Source of the DNA: Sulfurovum sp.
Lineage (GTDB): Bacteria > Campylobacterota > Campylobacteria > Campylobacterales > Sulfurovaceae
Reading direction: 5' to 3'
DNA length: 64,000 bases
Assembly: GCA_027062365.1 (NCBI GenBank)
Contig: JAMOTK010000055.1
Location: 29,412-93,411, forward strand
This document shows positions 8,474 to 17,700 of this stretch, piece after piece. Both the position numbers and the translations under genes were made by a program. Position 1 is the stretch's first letter; each line of letters begins with the position of its first letter. The notes under the pieces were generated by a model. It searched no databases. It had not been told where the DNA came from and saw only the letters and a list, made by a program, of their open reading frames with translations.

Positions 8474-8959
8474 CTAAAGAACTATCTCTACATAAGATAC
8501 TTCTTCAATATCATACATTTTTTTGCCTGATGGGAGAATCAAAGAGACCTCATCGCCCTCTTCTTTACCCAATATCATTTTTGCCATAGGAGATTGGATA
8601 GAGATAAGCCCTTTGCTAGGATTGGACTCTTGCCCACCTACGATGGTATATATCAATTCTTCTCCTGTATCTTGCTCACACAATTCTACAGTAGACCCAA
8701 AGCTTATGCGTTTGTGTGCTAAAGTAGCAGGGTCTATCACTTGTGCGCGTCCTACGATATCGGTTAGTTCCGAGATACGTGCTTCCATCAGTCCTTGTTC
8801 ATCTTTGGCGGCGTGGTACTCAGCATTTTCTTTTAGGTCACCTTGCGCTCTAGCTTCATCTATCACAGCAGCTATTACACCTCTTTCTACAGACTTTAGA
8901 TTTTCTAATTCTTCACTCAATTTAGTGTATGTTACTCTTAACATCGGTGCTTTTTGCAT
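8474..8959 (-). CDS. greA: Transcription elongation factor GreA
   Basis: A 161-residue Gre factor that rescues backtracked RNA polymerase by stimulating transcript cleavage. The N-terminal coiled coil contains the expected acidic tip with AQGDLKENAEYHAAKDEQG near residues 35-53. The C-terminal FKBP-like domain includes SIQSPMAKMILGKEEGDEV. The start at 8959 gives the usual Gre N-terminus (MQKAPMLRVTYTKL) and has an AAGGAT ribosome-binding site. It is divergent from surE. Confidence 0.97.
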   Translation of the reverse strand: MQKAPMLRVTYTKLSEELENLKSVERGVIAAVIDEARAQGDLKENAEYHAAKDEQGLMEARISELTDIVGRAQVIDPATLAHKRISFGSTVELCEQDTGEELIYTIVGGQESNPSKGLISIQSPMAKMILGKEEGDEVSLILPSGKKMYDIEEVSYVEIVL

Positions 8960-8977
8960 AATTTATCCTTGATACTT

Positions 8978-9016
8978 TGGTATAATTTGTAAGTATTATA
9001 TCAAAAAGGTTATAAT
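8978..9016 (+). promoter_or_regulatory. Candidate promoters for surE
   Basis: The 88-base greA/surE divergent gap holds two plus-strand -10 matches: an extended TGGTATAAT at 8978-8986 and TATAAT at 9011-9016. The second would give a leader of about 25 bases. No clear -35 is seen, which is normal for this phylum. Confidence 0.4.
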
Positions 9017-9047
9017 AGTGTTAAAATAATTTATAAAGTATTTCAAG

Positions 9048-9836
9048 ATGAGCAGTCAAAAACATATATTAGTCACAAATGATGATGGTTTTGAGTCCCA
9101 AGGACTCTTAGCTTTAGTAGAAGCCCTCAAACCTCTAGCCAAAGTGACCGTGGTAGCACCAACTACCGAAAAGTCTGCTTGTGGGCATTCGCTTACCCTC
9201 ACGAGACCTTTGCACTTTGTAGAAGTCAAAAAAGACTTTTATAAACTTGATGATGGCACACCTACGGATTGTGTGTTTCTCTCTTTAAATAAACTTTTTT
9301 CAGAAGAAAATAAACCTGACCTTGTCATCTCTGGTATCAATGTAGGGGCAAACATGGGCGAAGATATTACCTATTCTGGTACGGCTTCGGCTGCCATGGA
9401 GGCTGTGCTTCAAGGTATCCCTGCTGTGGCTATCTCACAAGTCTATCACAACGCAGGAGAAAGCATAAAAGCCTATGGCTATGACTTAGCCAAAAAAAGT
9501 ATTGCTACATTGGTAGCCAAGATATTTGCAGGAGAGTTCCCCCTACCTGAGCGTAAATTTCTTAATATCAATATCCCTCCTATCCCTAGTGAAATGTGCC
9601 AAGGCTTCAAAGTAACACGTGCTGGTCATAAAAAATATGGTTTTCATGCCGAAGTACACCATAACCCTCGTGGCAAAGAATATTATTGGATAGGGCTACC
9701 TAGATTAGAATGGATAGAAACCCATGGGCATCTTACTGATTTTGATGCAATTAGTGATAATTATGTCTCTATCACACCTATTCATTTGGATATGACATCC
9801 CATGATGACATCAAAGCACTACAAGCGTGGATATAG
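9048..9836 (+). CDS. surE: 5'/3'-nucleotidase SurE
   Basis: A 262-residue SurE nucleotidase that removes phosphate from nucleoside 5'- and 3'-monophosphates. The metal-site motif ILVTNDDGFESQG is at residues 6-18. SACGHSLTLTRPL near 43 and SGINVGANMGEDITYSGT near 96 are the other active-site segments, with Ser and Asn metal ligands present. Full length. tcdA begins two bases after its stop codon, so the pair is translationally linked. Confidence 0.97.
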   Translation: MSSQKHILVTNDDGFESQGLLALVEALKPLAKVTVVAPTTEKSACGHSLTLTRPLHFVEVKKDFYKLDDGTPTDCVFLSLNKLFSEENKPDLVISGINVGANMGEDITYSGTASAAMEAVLQGIPAVAISQVYHNAGESIKAYGYDLAKKSIATLVAKIFAGEFPLPERKFLNINIPPIPSEMCQGFKVTRAGHKKYGFHAEVHHNPRGKEYYWIGLPRLEWIETHGHLTDFDAISDNYVSITPIHLDMTSHDDIKALQAWI

Positions 9837-9837
9837 T

Positions 9838-10473
9838 ATGAGATTTGAACGCTGTCGTATGCTCTTTGGGGAAGAAGATTTTGCCAAGTTACAAAATGCC
9901 AAAATACTAATATTGGGCATTGGAGGGGTGGGGTCTTATGCCTTAGATTGCCTGTATCGTTCGGGCGTATCAGATATTACGATATTGGATTATGATACCT
10001 ATGATGAGAGCAATCAAAACAGACAAATAGGCTCACATGCCATAGGAGAAAGTAAAGTCAAGACCTTAGCCTCTTTGTATCCCTCTATCAAGACCATAGA
10101 GACACGTATGGATATGGCATGGGTGGGTAGTTTTGACTTTTCTCCTTATGATATTATCATAGATGCAGCCGATACAACCAAAGTCAAAATAGAAGTAGCT
10201 AAAAAATGTTATACTAAACTTATCATGGCATTGGGTTCTGCCAAACGTTATGATGCCAAACAGATAGAAGTAGCATCTATCTGGAAAACACATGGCGATG
10301 CCCTAGCACGAAAGATACGAACCGAACTCAAACGTGCAAGGTTTAATAGAAACTTCACAGTAGTCTTCTCGCCTGAAGAAGACAAATGTAAAGGCAAAGG
10401 CTCATGTGTAGCCGTCACAGGAGCTGTAGGACTTACGGTCTGTTCTGAGGCGATAAAGAAAATATTAAAATAA
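9838..10473 (+). CDS. tcdA: tRNA threonylcarbamoyladenosine dehydratase (ThiF/E1-like)
   Basis: A 211-residue ThiF-fold protein that cyclises the t6A base of tRNA to ct6A using ATP. It has the ATP-binding GIGGVGSYALDCLYRSGV near residue 26, an acidic DYDTYDESNQNRQ segment, and the conserved IDAADTTKVK. A Cys-rich stretch (DKCKGKGSC) follows near 182. The start at 9838 (MRFERCRMLFGE) matches the family N-terminus and lies right after the surE stop; the in-frame ATG at 9802 sits inside surE and is unlikely. The protein is slightly shorter than E. coli TcdA and lacks its C-terminal helix. Confidence 0.9.
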   Translation: MRFERCRMLFGEEDFAKLQNAKILILGIGGVGSYALDCLYRSGVSDITILDYDTYDESNQNRQIGSHAIGESKVKTLASLYPSIKTIETRMDMAWVGSFDFSPYDIIIDAADTTKVKIEVAKKCYTKLIMALGSAKRYDAKQIEVASIWKTHGDALARKIRTELKRARFNRNFTVVFSPEEDKCKGKGSCVAVTGAVGLTVCSEAIKKILK

Positions 10474-10484
10474 GGAGAAACATC

Positions 10485-11105
10485 ATGACTGATGGATTTA
10501 CGGTAGAAAAGAGTATCAACTGTCCTCAATGTGGCGATACCCTTCCTTTGTACTTCAAGCATGTCAAACTTGTACAGTGTCTCTCATGTAAATCTACCAT
10601 ATTTTTAGAAAATGAAGCCACACGTTTAGCAGGAGACAGCTCTGTCTTAGCCCCTGAAATCTCACTCATACACCTCAATGTTCCTTTTGGGTATGAACAT
10701 AAGTCTTACCTTCCTTTAGGCAAAATACGTTACTCTTATGGGCGTGGATTTTGGGAAGAGTGGTGGCTTAAAGACAGTGAGGGCAATGAATATTGGCTTA
10801 GTATCGATGAAGGAGATTTTGTCTTAGAACAAAAAGTAGACTCTCGCTATTCTAGGGAATTGTTTAATACCCTCAATGTTGGTCAAGTGACATTTGACAA
10901 TTTGATTGTGACAGAGACAGGCATGGCTACCTGTGAAGGCTTTGAAGGTGCTTTACCCAAAACCGTTACAAAAGGCGACACCTATCTCTATACGCACCTC
11001 TCGGGTAAAGATGCTTCCTTAACCACACTAGAGCTAGGCAAAGATGGGGTAGAAACCTACCTTGGCAAATGGATTAGTCCTTTTGATATCAAGAAGGTAG
11101 GCTAA
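10485..11105 (+). CDS. DUF4178 domain protein with N-terminal zinc ribbon
   Basis: A 206-residue soluble protein. The N-terminus is a zinc ribbon (CPQCGDTLPL, then CLSCKSTIFLE, residues 9-40). The rest matches the DUF4178 beta-rich fold: PLGKIRYSYGRGFWEEWWL, then EYWLSIDEGDFVLEQKV. The function of DUF4178 is not established. The next gene encodes a second, longer DUF4178 protein just one base after this stop codon. Together with the small secreted peptide and DUF350 gene they form a four-gene operon starting here, with its own AAGGAG ribosome-binding site, 11 bases after tcdA. Confidence 0.8.
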   Translation: MTDGFTVEKSINCPQCGDTLPLYFKHVKLVQCLSCKSTIFLENEATRLAGDSSVLAPEISLIHLNVPFGYEHKSYLPLGKIRYSYGRGFWEEWWLKDSEGNEYWLSIDEGDFVLEQKVDSRYSRELFNTLNVGQVTFDNLIVTETGMATCEGFEGALPKTVTKGDTYLYTHLSGKDASLTTLELGKDGVETYLGKWISPFDIKKVG

Positions 11106-11106
11106 A

Positions 11107-12300
11107 ATGTCAGAACAAATCGTATCAGACAGCGTATCGGCTATCAAGTGTACAAACTGTGCTGCTCCTCTCAATATCTTGGGTGGAGGTAGGGTTAGTA
11201 CCGTCACTTGTGAGTATTGTCACTCGGTATTAGACCTAAACGATAACTACGCAGTCCTCTCTAAGTTTGAAAAAGTCAAACGCCCTCTAGGGCCATTCAA
11301 AATCGGAATGAGAGGCAATATCAAGGGGGTAGAGTGGACTATTATCGGGTGGGTCACCTACAAAACGATAGAATTTTCGGATGAAGAATGGAATGAATTT
11401 TTCCTCTACTCCCCTACCCATGGGTATGCATGGCTTGTCTATGAAGATGGTAAAATCTCACTCTCTATGAAAGTACGAGATTTTGATTTGTTCTCATGGA
11501 AAGTCAAGAAACCTAAAACACTCTTTTATAAAAAAGGTCACTATATTTTAGATGATGAATCGTATATGTTTTATATTGATTATGTAGAGGGTGAACTCAA
11601 TTGGGTAGCCAAATTTGGAGACAAATTTACTTGTTGGGATTATAATGGTGTAGGATACAGAAGTCTAAGTATCGAAAAAAACATCAATGAACTAGAAGTA
11701 TTTCATACCACAAAGCTCAATAAAAAAGATATTTATTCTGCTTTTAATTTAGAGTATAGTAGCAAAAGTAAGACAAGAAAAGATGAGACCTTTAGCGATG
11801 ATGATGAAAGCCCCTCCGTATTCAACATCAATAAAATATTTTTCATCATGCCCCTACTCTTACTTATATTGGCTTTTTCATCTTTATTTTATAGTAAAAC
11901 AGTCTATGATACTAGCTACCGTACCAATCAAAAAGAGAACTTCAGTATTGATTCTAGTGCTTTTTTGACTTCTATCAAAATATCTGTCTCTGGTGTAGGT
12001 ACAGCTAACAATAAATTATCACTCTACAAAGGGGATGAAAAAATATTTTATATTGACAAACAAAAAGTATTTTTTATAAAAAAAGACATAGGTAAAAGCT
12101 GGGTATCAAATGCCATTGCTGTTACTATTTATCTCAAACTAGATAAAGGAAGATACCACTTCATCGGAGAGAAAAATCCAAATCAAAGTATCACAACGGT
12201 CAAGATAGAACAACAAGTCATACGGACAAACTATCTTATCTATGCACTGATACTCTTTGTATTCCTACTATCGATACCCTATTTCAAGGAGAGAGAATGA
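11107..12300 (+). CDS. Membrane-anchored DUF4178 protein with N-terminal zinc ribbon
   Basis: A 397-residue protein. Residues 14-45 form a zinc ribbon (CTNCAAPLNI, CEYCHSVL). Residues about 58-200 are DUF4178 (GMRGNIKGVEWTIIGWV, then FFLYSPTHGYAWLVYEDG). After a polar linker come a transmembrane helix near 247-263 (IFFIMPLLLLILAFSSLFY), an extracytoplasmic beta-rich domain of about 110 residues, and a second helix near 377-391 at the C-terminus. The ribbon and DUF4178 parts would be cytoplasmic. It follows the shorter DUF4178 paralogue by one base and its stop overlaps the start of the next small gene (ATGA). Confidence 0.82.
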   Translation: MSEQIVSDSVSAIKCTNCAAPLNILGGGRVSTVTCEYCHSVLDLNDNYAVLSKFEKVKRPLGPFKIGMRGNIKGVEWTIIGWVTYKTIEFSDEEWNEFFLYSPTHGYAWLVYEDGKISLSMKVRDFDLFSWKVKKPKTLFYKKGHYILDDESYMFYIDYVEGELNWVAKFGDKFTCWDYNGVGYRSLSIEKNINELEVFHTTKLNKKDIYSAFNLEYSSKSKTRKDETFSDDDESPSVFNINKIFFIMPLLLLILAFSSLFYSKTVYDTSYRTNQKENFSIDSSAFLTSIKISVSGVGTANNKLSLYKGDEKIFYIDKQKVFFIKKDIGKSWVSNAIAVTIYLKLDKGRYHFIGEKNPNQSITTVKIEQQVIRTNYLIYALILFVFLLSIPYFKERE

Positions 12301-12467
12301 CGAAAATAATATTTATAGCATTTAGCCTACTCTCTATGGGAGCTATCTATGCTACCTATACAGGAGCAGGATTACAAGAAGTAAAATCAGAAGTAAAAAA
12401 ACAAAAGAGCCTTCGTTCAAGCCACTGGGGAAGCAGTAGTAGCAGTGGTTGGAGCAGTGGTAAATAA
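12297..12467 (+). CDS. 56-residue secreted Ser/Gly/Trp-tailed small protein
   Basis: A short frame that starts in an ATGA overlap with the preceding DUF4178 gene and ends 16 bases before the DUF350 gene. The product has a signal peptide (MTKIIFIAFSLLSMGAIYA), a short Lys/Glu helix, and a tail SSHWGSSSSSGWSSGK. The overlap, the GGAGAG ribosome-binding site and the signal peptide all support a real gene. Short Ser/Gly-rich secreted proteins are seen beside DUF350/DUF4178 genes in other bacteria, by my recollection. Its role is unknown; the tail may be surface exposed or periplasmic. Confidence 0.72.
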   Translation: MTKIIFIAFSLLSMGAIYATYTGAGLQEVKSEVKKQKSLRSSHWGSSSSSGWSSGK

Positions 12468-12483
12468 AATTTAGGAGAGACAA

Positions 12484-12681
12484 ATGGAACAACTTATAGT
12501 AACACTCGTTTATACACTTTTAGGCTTAGTCGTCTTTATGATAGCACTTTTTGGGATGGAAATCATGACCAAATTTTCTATCAAAACAAAGATAGTACAA
12601 GAAGGAAACATAGCCTTAGCTATCGTCCTTGCATCAATTATTGCTTCACTTGGTATGATAATTTCATCGGCTATTCACTAA
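12484..12681 (+). CDS. DUF350 family small membrane protein (YjfL-like)
   Basis: A 65-residue protein with two transmembrane helices: residues 5-27 and about 42-63. The segment EGNIALAIVLASIIASLGMIISSAI is the DUF350 signature. One DUF350 unit is present, whereas E. coli YjfL has two. Last gene of the DUF4178 operon, preceded by an AGGAGAG ribosome-binding site. DUF350 proteins are associated with envelope-stress gene neighbourhoods, but no biochemical activity is established. The convergent pbpC gene ends 20 bases downstream. Confidence 0.85.
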   Translation: MEQLIVTLVYTLLGLVVFMIALFGMEIMTKFSIKTKIVQEGNIALAIVLASIIASLGMIISSAIH

Positions 12682-12701
12682 TTTAATGCTAAAAAAAGAC
12701 C

Positions 12702-14753
12702 TCACTCACACTCAGGTTTATTGACCCATATATCTCGACTGATGATATTTCCTTTTGCATCTATGATACGTATGTTGTGTGCACCATATTTGAAAAATAG
12801 TTGGGCTTGGGCAGTTTCATAGGATTTGGGTTGGGCATCTATGTACCAGTAGTAGGGTTTTTCTCCATCTTTTATGCGTACCTCTACCATCGCATCACTA
12901 CAATCAGCACTCATAAAACGTGCATTTTTTTGAGGATAGACAAAGGTAAGTTTGGCTTCTTGTTTTTGTGCTTTTTTATCAAAATACTCTAAGCTTTTTG
13001 GGGCTGTATTGCCTAGATAATAAGGAGACCATTGCCAATGGGTTTGGGGGTAAAGAGCCTCTATCATAGACAATACTTCAAATGCCAAAGGGGCTGCTGT
13101 GTTGCGTCCTGTACGTTTGAGCTGTGGGCTGTTGTCTGGTTTACCTACCCATACGCTCACGCTGTACTCTTTGGTATATGCCACTGTCCATGCATCTCTA
13201 TAGCCATAGCTCGTACCTGTCTTGTAGGCGATGTGATGTTGTGCATTTCTAAAGCCACTAGGGGCTTGGCTCTTTCGTAAGATAGCCGTGGTCATTTTAC
13301 TTGAAGCTGGGTCAAAGAGTCTTTTTTGGCTTGTCTGATTTTCTTCACTACTTAGATAATGTAACTCTCTACTTTTTCCATCATGTGCTAGTGCCACATA
13401 AAGCTGTGTCAATTGCCACATAGAAAGTCCCAATCCTCCTAAAGCGATAGGTAAAGTCGCTCTTGTTTTGGGGATATGTACCTCTCCAATGACATGGCGT
13501 ATCTTTTGGACAAAATCATTGACACCTACTTTATATAAAACTTTTACAGCAGGGATATTGAGTGATTTTTGTAGGGCATCTTCTAGTGTAACCTCCCCCG
13601 TATACGTAGAAGAAAAATTATGAGGCATATACTCAGCAAAGCGAATTTCTTCATCGAGTATAATGGTATTTGGATGGACAATATGCTTTTCAAAACCATG
13701 GGCATAGATAAAAGGTTTGAGTGTAGACCCAGGAGAACGAATCGCTTGTATCATATCCACATAGCCAGAGACTTTGGGGCTAAACATATTGTGTGAGCCT
13801 AGATATGCTTGTATAGAAGCATCACTATTTCGCACGACCAATATAGCTAGAGTACTCCCTCTCGCTAAAGTACGCTCTTTGCTCAATGCCCAGTACTCTA
13901 TCTGTTTTTGTAGCTTCTCATTGAGTGTGGTGCTTGTACTTTGGGTCTGTGTATGCCGTGCTTTGGGTACTATCTTTTGAGCCAAATGCCCTGCATATCG
14001 AGGCATAGGGTATAGTCTTTTAGGCAAGGCTTTTTTGAGTGCTTCTTCATAGCTATATTTGGAGAGTAAGGCTTTTTTAAAAGCATAGTGCAATATCTTA
14101 TCTCGTGCTTTTTGGCTTCTTTTGGGATGTTTTTCTGGTCTAAAACGTTCTGGAGACTGTGGGAGGGCTACCAATAATGCCATTTGACTCGCCAAAAGTG
14201 CATACGGTTTTTTGTTGAAATAACGCATACTCGCAGCAACCACCCCTTCGATATTGCCCCCATACGGTGCTAAGGTAAGATAGGCTTGGAGTATTTCATC
14301 TTTGCTATAGTGCATTTCTAATTGTATGGCTCGTAGTATCTCTATGAGCTTTGCCAAAATGGTGCGTGGTCTAGGGTGTAGTAGTTTGGCTAGTTGCATG
14401 GTAATGGTCGAGCCTCCTGAGACTATCCTACCATGGCGTATCCATTGTCCTATGGCTCTTAGCATTGCTAAAGGGTCTATACCATAATGGCTATAAAATC
14501 GCTGGTCTTCATACGCTAGAAGGAGTGAAATAAACTGAGGGTCTATCTCTTTGAGTTTTACAGGCAAACGCCACTTTTGTTCTGTATTGGTAGAGAGGTA
14601 TGCCCATGAACCATTAGAAAAGGTAATGACCTGTGACGTGTCTTTGAGCATAGCGTCTTCGATAGGACAAATCCTATCAAAGAAGATAAACACGCTGACT
14701 ATGCTACCCACCCCTAAGAGTAAAAGAGAGAGCCATAGCCTTAGTTTTTTCAA
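12702..14753 (-). CDS. pbpC: Penicillin-binding protein 1C
   Basis: A 683-residue bifunctional peptidoglycan synthase anchored by one N-terminal helix (residues 7-25). The GT51 glycosyltransferase domain has its catalytic Glu at E82 (YEDQRFYSHYG) and the GGSTITMQLAK motif near 113. The transpeptidase domain shows S343-T-L-K346 (SPGSTLKPF), the SLN motif at S397 and K511-TGT. A C-terminal PBP1C domain (about 590-683) follows. It is shorter than the E. coli protein (about 770). It starts one base after the macroglobulin gene stop codon, the classic yfhM-pbpC pairing. Confidence 0.95.
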   Translation of the reverse strand: MKKLRLWLSLLLLGVGSIVSVFIFFDRICPIEDAMLKDTSQVITFSNGSWAYLSTNTEQKWRLPVKLKEIDPQFISLLLAYEDQRFYSHYGIDPLAMLRAIGQWIRHGRIVSGGSTITMQLAKLLHPRPRTILAKLIEILRAIQLEMHYSKDEILQAYLTLAPYGGNIEGVVAASMRYFNKKPYALLASQMALLVALPQSPERFRPEKHPKRSQKARDKILHYAFKKALLSKYSYEEALKKALPKRLYPMPRYAGHLAQKIVPKARHTQTQSTSTTLNEKLQKQIEYWALSKERTLARGSTLAILVVRNSDASIQAYLGSHNMFSPKVSGYVDMIQAIRSPGSTLKPFIYAHGFEKHIVHPNTIILDEEIRFAEYMPHNFSSTYTGEVTLEDALQKSLNIPAVKVLYKVGVNDFVQKIRHVIGEVHIPKTRATLPIALGGLGLSMWQLTQLYVALAHDGKSRELHYLSSEENQTSQKRLFDPASSKMTTAILRKSQAPSGFRNAQHHIAYKTGTSYGYRDAWTVAYTKEYSVSVWVGKPDNSPQLKRTGRNTAAPLAFEVLSMIEALYPQTHWQWSPYYLGNTAPKSLEYFDKKAQKQEAKLTFVYPQKNARFMSADCSDAMVEVRIKDGEKPYYWYIDAQPKSYETAQAQLFFKYGAHNIRIIDAKGNIISRDIWVNKPECE

Positions 14754-14754
14754 T

Positions 14755-17700
14755 CTATAGTGCTTTTTCTAGCTTCAACATCAAACGTATATTGGCTTTT
14801 TCCAAATCATTCATTTGTCTATCAAAAATCTCACTGACACTAATATCTTGGGGCGTATACCATGGCATAAAATCAAAAATAGTCTGTAATGATTTTTCTT
14901 TAAAGACAAGTCCATACCGTGCAAAAAGGCTATTTCGTAAGATATGTAAACTTTTTTTATCATATTTGGCTAATAGTTTTTCATCCATAGAGATATGATA
15001 AACACGATAAAAATCAGCCAATACCAAGCCCCCTCCTCGTCTTTTTTCTTCATCTAAAAGTGTGTGTACATTTGCTTTGGCTACAGGGGAGAGACCATGG
15101 TATATCTTAGAGGAATCTGTAGTCGTTCGATGATACCAAGTAAAAGGCATAAACTTTTTATGAAGCATAGGATTGCTTATCTCAAAGTCTAATCCTGCCT
15201 GAGCAAAGATAGCATTACGCAAGATATTAAGCTCTAAAATATCATAAGATGCCAGTGTTTTGATAGCCGTGTGATATACCGATAGATACGCTTTTTCAGA
15301 GAGTCCTACCACACGTGGACTTTGTTTAGACTCTTTTTTTATCTCTATGGCTTTAGAGACAAAAGAACTAAAGGCTCTATATCTAGGTTGGTACATATCT
15401 TCTATCTTTACAGGGGCTAAGATAAATTCTCCACGGCTTACAGCTCTTACGATATAGGCTACTTGAAAGGTGTTATTTGTATCAAAATTCATCTCTAACG
15501 CTGTATCAAATCTATCATTACGGTAGCTTTCATGTTTGCTAGGCGTTGTTTGACCTAACCACGCTAAGCTTTTTACGGCATTGATACCCGTAAGATGTGG
15601 ATTTTCCAATTCAAATCCAGAGGGTAGCCAATCGCTAATCAATGGATTTTCTATAGCATAATGCTCTATCTTCCCTCTAAGGACAACCACGAGTCTTTCA
15701 TTTTGTATGATATTTTGCATATCAATTTTTTTCCCTTTTAAAGTATAAATACTTTTAGAGATAGAAAAGCCATTATTGTTTTTAGCATCATAATGCATCG
15801 ATATAGGTGTGGCTTGAAAACTCAAATCATACCAACTCTGTGTGCCACTTACATTGGTCACGATAGGTAAATCCCCAAGGGCGTTACCTTGTCTAAAGTA
15901 TTTGCCATCTTCTAAAGGAAGCTCTTTACCCTTTGAGCGTAGTTTTAATGCTTTAGGATTGGTGTTTTCAAGCAAAGAAGATACACGAAGTAAAGCACTA
16001 AGTTCTTGGGTACTTAGATATTTTTCTTTTTTGACATTGAGTGTGAGGTCATAGTAGAGTTTTTGCCATTGCTCTGCTTTGGATTCTGCCATGAGAGAAA
16101 TGAGAGAAGCATGGTCACGCAATGCCCCTCCGTAGTTGTTGTAATACCGTTTTCCATAAGAAGCCCCTAGAGATTTTTGGGCTTTAGCAAAGACTTTTTG
16201 AGCCAAAGCCTTTTCTCCTACATACGCCAAAGAAGCACCCAAATGCCCCCATGCTTGGGCTGAGGCAATCTTACTTTTAGGATTGTTCACATGATACTGT
16301 ATCTCTGACATCAAGATACGGTTGGCTCGTGTCAATACATAGAGTCCATAGGCATCAGCTTCTTGTTTACGTGGAGTATCTTCCCATCTATTGAGATGAT
16401 TTTCTATCCAATCTAAACCTTTGTTGATATTGTAGTTTGCCACAGTATATCCAGCGTCTTTGGCTCGTGTTAAGAAGTCTAAAACATAGGCACTAAGCCA
16501 CATATCTACACCACTTCCTAGCCATAATCCAAAGCCACCCTCTATGTTTTGATACGTCATCAGTCGTGCTATGGTATTTTGTATCGTCTGATGATGCTCT
16601 TTTGAATCTGTAAACAACCATGGCATAGCACGGCTAGTCGTCTGTTCGGCACAACGTCCAGCATAGTCTATGAGTTCATTTTTAAACGACTCTGTAGGCA
16701 ACAGTGCTTGAGTCGATATTTTGAGTGAAAGACTATGCACAGCAGACCATTGAGAAAGGTCTATCGCTTGGCTTGGGTCTAGGGTTTGCCTATCTTGAAG
16801 GCTATCCATCTGACGGACATACGTTTGAGGATAAGGTGTTCTTATCCCCAATTCAAAGGACTTTTCTTTGACTACTTTGCCTTCTTTATATACCTCGATA
16901 CACACCGTAGCATCTTTTAGATATTTGGCTTCTAGCATTACACTTTGGCTTATCTTATGTACTTCATTGCCAATAGTAACATCAAAGTTTTCTTTTGCTA
17001 CAACGACACCCCCTTGGGTAGTTATCTGTATTTGATAGTTTCCTGCGTCAAGACTCTTGTCAAAATCGATACTCAACAGTGTCTCTACACTATCGCCTAC
17101 AGAAAGAAAAAGTGGCATATAATACTCTATAGAAATTTTATCTTTAACGATAAGCGTACTCTGCGTAACCCCTATAGCCTCTGCGTTCCATGCTAGGGCG
17201 ATGAGTTTTAATGCCCCTTGATAATCTGGAATATCCAAAGAGACCAAAGCCGTACCATTTGCATCAAAAGTAAGCTTTTTTGTAAAGAGTGCAACGACTT
17301 CACGTTTGTTCCTTACAGAACTCTCTTCGAGTCTAGGCATCATTAGCATAATATCACCTGCACCTACATTGAACTTAGCATGTGTCCCTCGTGCTTGGAT
17401 AATACTGTCATAAAGGTCACGTATCTCTATCCCTAAGGTTTGCTGACCAAAAAAGTATTCCAAAGGATTAGGCGTTTGATAGTTCGTAAGATTGAGTATC
17501 CCCTCATCCACTGCTGCTAAAGTAAACTCTGTAGGTAAAGCAGATGCTTTGGGTGCATCTATCTTTACCACTACGGTACTATTGGATGTGGTCTTGCTAG
17601 GATGGACTAAAGAGAGTTTCATCTCATGTTCTGGATGTTTGATATGTATTGGCACGATACCAATGGCACGATTTGCCCCTAGTTTTTTACTTTGGACTCT

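Noticed and set aside
8523-8972. 149-codon frame on the plus strand over greA
   Set aside because: Antisense shadow of greA, which is a strong family match in its own frame.
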